Shown piece after piece: positions 56,815 to 64,000 of a stretch of DNA of 64,000 nt. A model generated the notes under the pieces. That model did not search any database, was not told the origin of the DNA, and worked only from the letters and a program-made list of their open reading frames with translations. The stretch's first letter is position 1, and each line of letters begins with the position of its first letter. The stretch covers positions 1,612,001-1,676,000 of the forward strand of contig NZ_CP142396.1 in assembly GCF_035934735.1 (NCBI RefSeq), written 5' to 3'. This DNA comes from Sedimentibacter sp. MB31-C6. GTDB taxonomy: Bacteria; Bacillota; Clostridia; Tissierellales; Sedimentibacteraceae. The position numbers and the translations under genes were made by a program.

Positions 56815-57875
56815 TCACAATTTGTACTTTGCTTTTTCATAGTTTTAGATAGAATTTCTTCAAATTTTATTGAACGAGTATTGTAACTAGTGATATTGTT
56901 TATATTAGATATTGATACCTTCCCATTACTTTTAATACATAAAAAACAGGATTCAACAGATATGTTTTTGTCGACATGAGCTATATCATTATAAAAATCC
57001 ATAAGAATAACAGGTGCATTTCCTCCTAATCTTGAGTTAGAAACATATGAATTTACTTTTTCTTCAACCTTTTCACTACAATTTTCGTCTTTAATTAAAA
57101 ATGCAAAATGTAAATCTATCTTATCTAACTCTGTAATATAATTTCCATTTATAATTTCATTATAAGATTCATAATTATAGTATCGATAAACACCATATAA
57201 ACATTTATTTTTGCGCAAATACTTTATAGTAGATAAAAGGTCATAATTTTTTTGAATTGGAATTATTGCTGAATCTAAAATAAATAACATTATATTGGTA
57301 TATGATTTTAATTTACATAAATTATTAGGCTTCAAGTATTTTGGGTTAAGGAATGCAACAAAAGCACAGTCTTTATTTTGTTCTAATATTGGAAAAAGAT
57401 AATCCAATTTTATATGATTGTTTTCTATCATAAACATATAACTGTATATACCTATTTTTTTTCCTTGTTGAATTAAATTTAAAACTTCAGTATTTGTAAG
57501 TTGATTTTCGATTGCTTCATTAAAATCAAATACAATTGTCCATGGAATATTATATCCATGACTCTTTTCATAATTTCTAATACTATTTGCACCATAAGTC
57601 CAACTTCTATAACCAATATTCATTCCAAAATCAGTTAGTATATTATGATTAACATTTTTCACAGTTTTTTCTATGATTGTATAATATGAACTGTTATCAT
57701 TATTTAATATATCATGAGCCAAGTTAAAGAAGTCTTTTTGAAAATGTCCAGTAGCAAAATATTCTCCTAAATCTAATAGATTCCTAACACCTCTTTTAGG
57801 ATTATCGTTAATATAGCGTAATCCACTTCTTACTGCAGTTTTAATTACTGTACATAAAAGTTCTTGATTCATCAT
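56811..57875 (-). CDS. Radical-SAM-like pseudoenzyme lacking Fe-S and SAM motifs
   Basis: A 354-residue protein that aligns collinearly with the radical-SAM protein at 58089: both have an N-terminal helical domain (YINDNP... / YLDADP...), NIPW at 109-112, LIQQGKKIGIYSYMF versus IIQQGKKLGTYMYIY, and KDCAFVAFLN versus DDCAFLAFTN, then MDFYND versus MDFWND. It lacks 14 residues that carry the CxxxCxxC loop, has IENN where the paralogue has GGEP, lacks the SPASM-like cysteines, and ends about 100 residues early. It is intact with a good start (GGAG) and no frameshift, so it looks like a maintained pseudoenzyme rather than debris. Function unknown. Confidence 0.72.
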   Translation of the reverse strand: MMNQELLCTVIKTAVRSGLRYINDNPKRGVRNLLDLGEYFATGHFQKDFFNLAHDILNNDNSSYYTIIEKTVKNVNHNILTDFGMNIGYRSWTYGANSIRNYEKSHGYNIPWTIVFDFNEAIENQLTNTEVLNLIQQGKKIGIYSYMFMIENNHIKLDYLFPILEQNKDCAFVAFLNPKYLKPNNLCKLKSYTNIMLFILDSAIIPIQKNYDLLSTIKYLRKNKCLYGVYRYYNYESYNEIINGNYITELDKIDLHFAFLIKDENCSEKVEEKVNSYVSNSRLGGNAPVILMDFYNDIAHVDKNISVESCFLCIKSNGKVSISNINNITSYNTRSIKFEEILSKTMKKQSTNCD

Positions 57876-57935
57876 AATTTTTACTCCAATAGAATTGTTT
57901 TATTATAATATAAACCTTATTGAATAAATATAAAA

Positions 57936-58014
57936 TAGACAAATTTAATAAATGTCAAAAAAATAGACAATATTTTTATTTGTCTAAAATTTTGACAATA
58001 TATAGAAATGTCTA
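57936..58014. promoter_or_regulatory. Three operator-like dyads TAGACA-N11-TGTCTA at 28-bp period
   Basis: Dyads start at 57936 (TAGACA...TGTCAA), 57964 (TAGACA...TGTCTA) and 57992 (TTGACA...TGTCTA). Each has exactly 11 bases between half-sites, and the three starts are exactly 28 bp apart. They lie between the divergent pseudoenzyme and radical-SAM genes, near both promoters. The arrangement suggests cooperative binding of a dimeric regulator, plausibly the adjacent TetR protein. Confidence 0.72.
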
Positions 58015-58088
58015 ATGAAAATATTTATTATTTATATTAAAATGTGAGCATAAAGATAATTATATAGTATTTAGTGAGGTGTAAAATT

Positions 58089-59465
58089 ATGAGTGATTTA
58101 AGCATAATTGAAAATTTGCAATCCTATGGTTTTAAAAAAGTTTTAGCTTATTTAGATGCAGACCCTGATAATAATATTCCTAAAATATTAGATTGGGTAA
58201 ATAAATTTGATAAGGATAATGTAGTAGAAAGACAAATGAATTCAATAAAAAGAGCTTTAGATGATACTGATGGCAACTGGTATAAGTTAGTTAAAAGTCT
58301 GTATGATGATATTGATAAAGATGTAAGAAAAACTATGTTTGAAAACTTTATTGTCAATGCTACTATTATTGGTGGTCAACGTCAAAAGAGGGCAAGGCAA
58401 GAAAATAATTGTAATATACCATGGGCTATTTTAATGGATCCTACCTCTGCATGTAACTTGCACTGTACCGGATGTTGGGCAGCTGATTATGGTAATAAAA
58501 TGAATATGGATTTAGATACATTAGATAGCATTATTCAACAAGGTAAAAAATTAGGAACTTATATGTATATTTACTCTGGTGGAGAACCTTTGGTACGTAA
58601 GGATGATATTATTAAATTATGTGAGAAACATGACGATTGTGCTTTTTTAGCTTTTACAAATGCCACATTAATTGATGAAGAATTTGCAGATGAAATGTTG
58701 CGAGTTAAAAACTTTTTACCTGCTATTAGCGTAGAAGGATTTGAGGAAGAAACTGATTTTAGACGAGGTGATGGGACTTACAAATCAGTTATTAAAGCCA
58801 TGAATATTCTTAAGAATAAAAAGTTACCGTTTGGTATTTCTTGTTGTTATACTAGCAAAAATTCTGAAATTATCGGCAGTGAGGAATATATAGATGATAT
58901 GATAGAAAAAGGAGCAAAATTCGCATGGTTTTTCACATATATGCCTATTGGAAATGACGCAGTACCAGAGTTGTTAGCAAATGCAGAGCAACGTGAATTT
59001 ATGTATCATCAAATTAGAGAGTTCAGAAAGACTAAACCAATATTTACAATGGACTTTTGGAATGATGGAGAGTATGTTAATGGATGTATAGCTGGAGGAC
59101 GAAATTATTTGCACATTAATGCAAATGGAGATATTGAGCCTTGTGCCTTTATTCATTATTCTGATACTAATATCCATGAAAGTACATTGCTTGAAGCTTA
59201 TAAAAATCCATTGTTTATGCAGTATAAAAAGAATCAACCTTTTAATAATAACCATTTACGACCATGCCCGTTGTTGGATAATCCAGGAAGGTTGTCAAAT
59301 ATGGTTGATAATGCAAAAGCAAAATCAACTGACATGAAAAACCCTGAAGATGTACACAAATTAAGCGAAAAATGCTTAGATGTTGCTAACAAATGGGCAC
59401 CAGTAGCAGATGATTTATGGGAGGAATCACAGAGAGATTGTGTTAAATGTACTGCATGTGAATAA
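58089..59465 (+). CDS. Radical SAM/SPASM-like enzyme
   Basis: A 458-residue protein: helical N-terminal domain (1-105), then a radical-SAM barrel with Cys122-x3-Cys126-x2-Cys129 in PTSACNLHCTGCWA, GGEP at 164-167 (YSGGEPLVRKDD), and a SPASM-like tail with Cys in NGCIAGG, IEPCAF, RPCPLL and the final CVKCTACE. Auxiliary clusters are therefore likely. Substrate and product are unknown. ATG at 58089 follows GAGGTGTAAAATT; GTG 58074 overlaps that site. It is transcribed away from its degenerate paralogue across three operator-like repeats. Confidence 0.88.
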   Translation: MSDLSIIENLQSYGFKKVLAYLDADPDNNIPKILDWVNKFDKDNVVERQMNSIKRALDDTDGNWYKLVKSLYDDIDKDVRKTMFENFIVNATIIGGQRQKRARQENNCNIPWAILMDPTSACNLHCTGCWAADYGNKMNMDLDTLDSIIQQGKKLGTYMYIYSGGEPLVRKDDIIKLCEKHDDCAFLAFTNATLIDEEFADEMLRVKNFLPAISVEGFEEETDFRRGDGTYKSVIKAMNILKNKKLPFGISCCYTSKNSEIIGSEEYIDDMIEKGAKFAWFFTYMPIGNDAVPELLANAEQREFMYHQIREFRKTKPIFTMDFWNDGEYVNGCIAGGRNYLHINANGDIEPCAFIHYSDTNIHESTLLEAYKNPLFMQYKKNQPFNNNHLRPCPLLDNPGRLSNMVDNAKAKSTDMKNPEDVHKLSEKCLDVANKWAPVADDLWEESQRDCVKCTACE

Positions 59466-59489
59466 ATAATAATATGACACGTCTCCCTC

Positions 59490-59556
59490 GGTATGCATAC
59501 AATGCATACCCTACAATGAAAATACGGACCTGTAGGGGACGCATTGTATGCGTCCC
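59490..59556. repeat. Dispersed hairpin repeat pair, copies 3 and 4 (opposite orientation)
   Basis: GGTATGCATACAATGCATACC-CTAC (59490-59514) is a variant of the repeat family and lies head-to-head with GTAGGGGACGCATTGT-ATGCGTCCC (59532-59556). The variant keeps its stem through paired changes (ACGCAT to ATGCAT on both arms), a sign that the hairpin itself is selected. It fills the gap after the radical-SAM gene and may end its transcript. Confidence 0.85.
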
Positions 59557-59657
59557 GCGATTATGCCTGAGAACTATTATTATATATAAAAGTTCTTTTT
59601 TTCTTGCTTAAATAATTATATTAGTTATAATTAAATAAAAGGGGGTGAAGGAGCAAT

Positions 59658-60926
59658 ATGAATTTTAAAATTGATATGCCTAATGAAGTTAAAAAAGCTT
59701 TAAATATATTGTGTGACAATGGATTTGAAGCATATATAGCAGGAGGCTGTGTTAGAGACAGTATTATTGGGACGGTTCCTTCTGATTGGGACATAACAAC
59801 TTCAGCACTTCCAGAGGAAATAAAAAGCTCTTTTAAGGGATTTAGAATAATTGAAACAGGGTTAAAACACGGTACTGTTACAGTTATTATCAATAATATG
59901 CAATTAGAAATTACGACATATAGGATAGATGGAGAATACAGAGATAATAGAAGGCCAGAATCTGTTTTATTTACAGATAAAATTTCATTAGATTTAGAGA
60001 GAAGAGATTTTACAATAAATGCTATGGCATATAATGGAAATGGGTTAATTGATTTAAATGATGGTATAAAAGATATTAATTTGAAACAAATAAAATGCGT
60101 TGGATTACCTGATAAAAGGTTTAATGAAGATGGATTGAGGATACTTAGAGCCATGAGATTTGCTTCTACATTAAATTTTATGATAGAAGAAAACACTTCA
60201 AAAAGTATTCATAAGAACAAAAATCTTTTAAGAAATATTTCTGTTGAACGAATAGTAATTGAATTTAATAAACTCCTAACAGGAGAAAATTTCACAAGTG
60301 TAATGATTGAATATAAAGATGTAATATCAGTATTTATTCCTGAAATAAATGAAATAGACATAAAAACTTGGCAGTATACTTTAAAGCTAATGACAAATGT
60401 TTCTAATGATTTAGTATTGAGATTAACTATGTTGTTTATTCAGATAGAAAAATTGAATACAAGTGTTCCTTATATTTTAAAAAGATTGAAATATGATAAG
60501 TCAACTATAAAGACAGTTGAAATATTAATGACAAATTATAATAAAAATATACATCCAACATATGTTAATGTTAAGAGATGGCTCAATAAACTAGGAAAAG
60601 AAAATTTAATATATTTGTTAAAAATTAAAATAGGTGCAATGAAAAGCTTAAATATAGATGATGAAGCAGAATTAAATAAAATTTATGAGACAGAAAATAT
60701 AATGGTTGATATAATAGAACAAAATCAATGCTATAGTCTAAATAACATGAACATTACTGGCAAAGATTTGATTGAAATTGGAGTTCGTGAAGGCAAAGAA
60801 ATTGGATTGATATTAAATGTTCTATTAAACAAGGTTATAGATGAGGAAATAGAAAATAATAAGAAAATTCTTATTGAATATGCAAAGGATATAATAAATA
60901 ATTTAAAAGTATCTATTGACAAATAA
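59658..60926 (+). CDS. cca: CCA tRNA nucleotidyltransferase
   Basis: A 422-residue class-II nucleotidyltransferase: YIAGGCVRDSIIG, DWDITTSALPEE (catalytic DxD), HGTVTVI, RRDFTINAMAY, and the tRNA-binding RFNEDGLRILRAMRFA. The C-terminal domain is long (about 230-422) and helical without a clear HD motif. It adds or repairs the 3' CCA of tRNAs. Start follows GGGGGTGAAGGAGCAAT. Its last codons contain the -35 box of the next T-box operon. Confidence 0.93.
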   Translation: MNFKIDMPNEVKKALNILCDNGFEAYIAGGCVRDSIIGTVPSDWDITTSALPEEIKSSFKGFRIIETGLKHGTVTVIINNMQLEITTYRIDGEYRDNRRPESVLFTDKISLDLERRDFTINAMAYNGNGLIDLNDGIKDINLKQIKCVGLPDKRFNEDGLRILRAMRFASTLNFMIEENTSKSIHKNKNLLRNISVERIVIEFNKLLTGENFTSVMIEYKDVISVFIPEINEIDIKTWQYTLKLMTNVSNDLVLRLTMLFIQIEKLNTSVPYILKRLKYDKSTIKTVEILMTNYNKNIHPTYVNVKRWLNKLGKENLIYLLKIKIGAMKSLNIDDEAELNKIYETENIMVDIIEQNQCYSLNNMNITGKDLIEIGVREGKEIGLILNVLLNKVIDEEIENNKKILIEYAKDIINNLKVSIDK

Positions 60927-61221
60927 AAATAATAATGTTAAACTCCTAAACAATAATACAAAAACGAAACTGTTGAAGCGAAGATTAAACCAATATGTGC
61001 ACTTACAGAGAGCAGGGAATAGATGAGAGCCTTGCAGAACGCAGTATGGCAAATGGATCGCTGAGGGTGAGGTGAAAGGGTAAACCGAGTATCTGAAACG
61101 TGTGCTTACGTTACAAGGCAGAAAATGTGTTGGCATTTTTGTTAAAGTGGATTGATTTTCAGTCAATTAAGGTGGTACCGCAGGAGTTATAACCTGTCCT
61201 TTTTAAGGACAGGTTTTTTTT
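60916..61221 (+). promoter_or_regulatory. Promoter and T-box leader (tryptophan) of the ABC importer operon
   Basis: TTGACA (60916-60921, within the end of cca) and TAAACT (60939-60944) are 17 bp apart. The leader has AGAGAG (61008-61013), GATGAGAGCC, a TGG triplet at 61054-61056 in AAATGGATCGCTGAG (the expected specifier position), the T-box AAGGTGGTACCGCAGGAG (61169-61186) and the terminator AACCTGTCCT / AGGACAGGTTTTTTT (61191-61219). TGG is the tryptophan codon, fitting a TrpXYZ importer. A second TGG at 61047 makes the register slightly uncertain. Confidence 0.9.
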
Positions 61222-61343
61222 GTATGGCTAAGCAAGTCAACTGCACCGAATTCTAAGTTTATGCGATGTAAAAGCAAATATATTTGTGAATGAAACTGTG
61301 AGTTTTTGTACTAAAAATTTGAAAATAAAAGGAGAAGAAAAAA

Positions 61344-62342
61344 ATGAAAAAATTATTTGCAATTTTAATGATAGCAGCAATGTTATTAGCTTCTTTAACT
61401 GGATGTAGTACAAAGGCAAAAGGGGCAGAAGGTGAAGAATCAACAAAAGACAGTGATGATAAAATAAAAATAGGTATTGTTCAGCCAGTGGAACATCCAT
61501 CATTAAATCAAATAAGAGAATATATTATTATTGGTTTAGAAGAACAGGGTTTAAAGGATAAAGTTGAAATAACTTACAACGACGCACAAGGTGACCAATC
61601 AAATATTAATACAATAGTATCTCAATTTGTTGGCGATGAAATGGATATTATAGTTCCTATTGCAACGGCTCCTGCTCAAAGTGCAGCTGCAGCAACAAAA
61701 GATATTCCTATAGTTTTTGCAGCAGTAAGTTATCCAGTTGATGCTGGATTGGTAAAGGATGTTAATATTACTGATGAAAATATTACAGGTGTATCGGATG
61801 CTATAGATATAAAAGAAATATTTGAATTAGCTTTAACATTGACTCCTGATATAAAAACTTTCGGTTTTATATATAACACTGGAGAAATAAATTCTGTTTC
61901 AAGTATTGAAGAAGCAAAGAAATATTGCGATAAAAATGGGTTGAATTATGTTGAATCAACGATAACAAATTCTAGCGAATTATTGCAAGGAGCTCAGTCT
62001 CTTATTGGAAAAGTTGATGCGATTTTCACTCCAACTGATAATACTGTTGCATCTGCAATGCCAATTCTTTCAGCAGAAGCAATGAATGCAAATATTCCAG
62101 TTTACACTGGCGCAGATTCCTTAGTTGCTGATGGAGGTTTTGCTACAGTAGGTGTTGACTATAAAGTGCTTGGAAGACAGGTGTCAGAAATGATAAAACG
62201 AATAATAGATGGCGAAAAAATATCAAATATACCAGTTGAGACTTTAAATGAATATACGAAAATAATCAATATTTCAACAGCAAAGGAAATTGGTGTAGAA
62301 ATTTCAGAAGAATTAATTAAAGAATTTCATATTATTGAATAA
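61344..62342 (+). CDS. trpX: Tryptophan ABC transporter substrate-binding lipoprotein (TrpX-like)
   Basis: A 332-residue lipoprotein: signal peptide with lipobox SLTGC (Cys21), a short charged linker, then a COG2984-type binding protein (IGIVQPVEHPSLNQIREYI, TYNDAQGDQSNINTIVSQF, IVPIATAPAQSAAAATKD, TDNTVASAMPILS, DYKVLGRQVSEMIKRI). The Trp T-box upstream and the gene order match trpXYZ importers known from Firmicutes, so tryptophan uptake is the best inference. Start follows AAAGGAGAAGAAAAAA. Confidence 0.87.
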   Translation: MKKLFAILMIAAMLLASLTGCSTKAKGAEGEESTKDSDDKIKIGIVQPVEHPSLNQIREYIIIGLEEQGLKDKVEITYNDAQGDQSNINTIVSQFVGDEMDIIVPIATAPAQSAAAATKDIPIVFAAVSYPVDAGLVKDVNITDENITGVSDAIDIKEIFELALTLTPDIKTFGFIYNTGEINSVSSIEEAKKYCDKNGLNYVESTITNSSELLQGAQSLIGKVDAIFTPTDNTVASAMPILSAEAMNANIPVYTGADSLVADGGFATVGVDYKVLGRQVSEMIKRIIDGEKISNIPVETLNEYTKIINISTAKEIGVEISEELIKEFHIIE

Positions 62343-62366
62343 TGCAAATAAATGGAGGAATTTAAG

Positions 62367-63257
62367 TTGAGTTTAGTGTCTATTATAGGAGCAATTGAAT
62401 TAGGGTTAGTTTATTCATTACTTGCTTTTGGAACATATATATCATTTAGAATATTAAATGTGGCAGATTTAACTGTAGATGGCAGTTTTGTTTTAGGAGC
62501 GGCTGTTTCAGCAGTGTTTACTTTTAAAGGAATGCCAATTACAGGTTTGATTTTAGCTATCTTAGTGGGGGCTATTGCTGGTATAGTAACAGCATTATTG
62601 CAAACAAAGATGGGTATTCAACCTATTTTAGCTGGAATATTAACTATGACTGGATTGTATTCAATAAATCTTATGGTAATGGGGGGAAAAGCTAATATAC
62701 CATTGCTAAATAAAGAGAGTGTATTTACTTATGTTGAAGTATTTGTGGATAACAGGGCATACAAAATAGCCGTACTGTTGATAGTTGTCGCTATAATCTT
62801 TACTTTATTAAATATATTTTTCAAAACTCAGTTAGGTCTTTCTATAAGGGCAACTGGAGATAATGAGGATATGTGCAGAGCATCATCTATTGATACAGAT
62901 TTTATTAAAGTAGTTGGGTTTGCAATTTCAAATGCAATTGTAGCATTGTCTGGAGCATTAGTCACTCAAATGCAACAGTCTGCAGACGTTAATATGGGTG
63001 CTGGGATGGTTGTTATAAGTTTTGCTTCAATAATAATTGGTAGTGTGTTTATAAGAAATAAAAATAATACATTAGGATTATTTTCTGTTATAATTGGTTC
63101 TTTAATTTACAGATTTATAATAGCACTTATATTAACTACTAATTTTCCTCCATCTTATTTAAAGTTAATTTCGGCATTAGTTGTAATAATCGCTCTTTCT
63201 ATACCGAACATTAAGAAAAATATGAAAACTAATAAATTAAGAAAAGAGAGGGTTTAG
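62367..63257 (+). CDS. ABC transporter permease (TrpY-like)
   Basis: A 296-residue permease of the COG4120 branched-chain/LIV type with about eight spans: LGLVYSLLAFGTYISFRILNVADLTVDGSFVLGAAV and LSIRATGDNEDMCRASSIDTDFIKV. TTG at 62367 lies 8 bases after GGAGG; ATG at 62352 overlaps that site and would add 5 residues. It acts with TrpX and the ATPase downstream. Confidence 0.87.
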   Translation: MSLVSIIGAIELGLVYSLLAFGTYISFRILNVADLTVDGSFVLGAAVSAVFTFKGMPITGLILAILVGAIAGIVTALLQTKMGIQPILAGILTMTGLYSINLMVMGGKANIPLLNKESVFTYVEVFVDNRAYKIAVLLIVVAIIFTLLNIFFKTQLGLSIRATGDNEDMCRASSIDTDFIKVVGFAISNAIVALSGALVTQMQQSADVNMGAGMVVISFASIIIGSVFIRNKNNTLGLFSVIIGSLIYRFIIALILTTNFPPSYLKLISALVVIIALSIPNIKKNMKTNKLRKERV

Positions 63258-63259
63258 GT

Positions 63260-64000
63260 ATGTTAGAAGTTGTTTCTATTAGTAAAATATTTAATGAAAA
63301 CACTCCTGATGAACATAAAGCTTTGGATAATTTGAATCTTAATGTTTCAGAAGGCGAATTCGTAACTATAATTGGTGGTAATGGTGCTGGTAAATCAACT
63401 TTGTTTAATGTTATATCAGGCAAATTTTTTACTGATGTAGGTAACATTAAGCTTGATGGTGAGGATATAACATATCTTTCAGAACATAAACGTGCGTATA
63501 ATATAGGTCGCATATTTCAAGATCCGATGAAAGGTACATCTCCAAGTATGACAGTTGAAGAAAATTTAATTATAGCGTATATGAGAAGTGTTAAAAAAAA
63601 TATTCTTGCTATACCATCAAAAAAGGAAAAAAAGTTAATAAGAGAACATTTAGCTCAACTTGGACTTGGATTAGAAGATAGAATGAGTACAAAAATTGGT
63701 TTATTGTCTGGAGGACAAAGACAGGCTGTAACATTAGCAATGGCAACTCTAGTTAAGCCAAAACTTTTATTGTTAGATGAGCATACTGCTGCTTTAGATC
63801 CTTTAAGTGCAAAATCTGTAATAGATTTGACAAAGAAGATTGTTTTAGAAAATAATATTACAACATTAATGATAACACATAATATATCTTCAGCCCTAGA
63901 AATGGGAACAAGAACTATAATGATGGATTCAGGCTCAATAGTGATAGATATAAAAGGTGAAGAACGAAAGAATATGTCGGTGCAGGATATACTTAACAAA
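63260..64000 (+). CDS. ABC transporter ATP-binding protein (TrpZ-like), partial
   Basis: The frame is open from ATG at 63260 to the window edge (247 codons), so the C-terminus is missing. It has Walker A IGGNGAGKSTLFN, signature LSGGQRQAVTLAMA, Walker B LLLLDEHTAALDP and the switch His in LMITHNISSAL, as in COG1101 ATPases of this importer. It lies 2 bp after the permease stop; TTTAGGT is a weak site. It powers the putative tryptophan importer. Confidence 0.9.
   Translation, partial: MLEVVSISKIFNENTPDEHKALDNLNLNVSEGEFVTIIGGNGAGKSTLFNVISGKFFTDVGNIKLDGEDITYLSEHKRAYNIGRIFQDPMKGTSPSMTVEENLIIAYMRSVKKNILAIPSKKEKKLIREHLAQLGLGLEDRMSTKIGLLSGGQRQAVTLAMATLVKPKLLLLDEHTAALDPLSAKSVIDLTKKIVLENNITTLMITHNISSALEMGTRTIMMDSGSIVIDIKGEERKNMSVQDILNK

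Noticed and set aside
56811-57875. Radical-SAM-like gene as a decaying pseudogene
   Set aside because: There is no stop, frameshift or loss of start signal; conserved blocks outside the catalytic motifs remain, so a functional pseudoenzyme is more likely, though not proven.
57936-58014. Possible CRISPR-like array
   Set aside because: The period is regular (28 bp), but the 'repeats' are short dyads with only 5 bases between units and no spacers or cas genes; operator sites fit better.
59621-60196. Open frame of 191 codons on the minus strand over the start of cca
   Set aside because: It mirrors the well-supported cca gene and has no ribosome binding site or domain.
62352-62366. ATG at 62352 as the start of the permease
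   Set aside because: It lies in the Shine-Dalgarno sequence itself; TTG 62367 is at the correct spacing.

Overview
The window is AT-rich DNA with strong AGGAGG-type ribosome binding sites, intrinsic terminators and RNA-leader control (two T-boxes, a SAM-I and a ZTP riboswitch). With the gdpP-rplI-dnaB order, spore-associated genes (YyaC/DUF1256, DUF3794-LysM) and pyruvate formate-lyase, this points to an anaerobic, probably spore-forming low-GC Firmicute of the class Clostridia. I cannot assign a genus from sequence alone.

Layout. 1-2.2 kb: tail of a flavinylated FMN-binding protein, then hflK-hflC (minus strand). 2.4-10.4 kb: single genes (nitrilase-type hydrolase, DUF4173 membrane protein, exported MBL-fold protein with an Ada-like zinc tail, thioesterase, HD protein, DUF975, OsmC, YyaC), several behind notable palindromes. 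10.5-15.3 kb: leuA-leuC-leuD-leuB on the minus strand behind a leucine T-box. 15.4-21.8 kb: S41 protease and the conserved yybS-gdpP-rplI-dnaB run. 21.8-31.9 kb: DUF3794-LysM protein, pyrG with a probable attenuator, DMT transporter, cardiolipin synthase, lipid kinase, mtnN, GIY-YIG protein, DegV and a nitroreductase. 32-39 kb: hydroxyacid dehydrogenase, DmpA-type peptidase, LTA-synthase-like sulfatase, DUF11-like protein, glutaredoxin, D-cysteine desulfhydrase-like enzyme, DUF1858. 39.2-48.1 kb: coiled-coil unknown; ZTP riboswitch with pflB-pflA; ferredoxin-type aldo/keto reductase; SAM-I riboswitch with a YbaK-type deacylase and metNIQ. 48.2-54.1 kb: tcdA, a tiny LDCC-motif gene, flavin reductase, cadC-cadA, a dense hairpin cassette, a second DegV and tRNA-Ser(GGA). 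54.1-59.5 kb: chemotaxis receptor, then TetR, a radical-SAM pseudoenzyme and a divergent intact radical-SAM enzyme. 59.6-64 kb: CCA-adding enzyme, then a tryptophan-type T-box with a TrpXYZ-like ABC importer, cut by the window edge.

How parts fit together. Amino-acid supply is controlled by RNA leaders: leucine synthesis by a T-box, methionine import by SAM-I, tryptophan import by a T-box. ZTP control of PflBA ties formate production to one-carbon and purine demand. The most novel-looking locus is 56.2-59.5 kb. A collinear radical-SAM homologue has lost the Fe-S cysteine loop and the GGEP motif; it faces a live paralogue across three operator-like repeats spaced exactly 28 bp apart, beside a TetR regulator. 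Other points: two genes that seem to lack a standard start codon behind good Shine-Dalgarno sequences, a Shine-Dalgarno-masking hairpin before yyaC, and several families of dispersed hairpin repeats.
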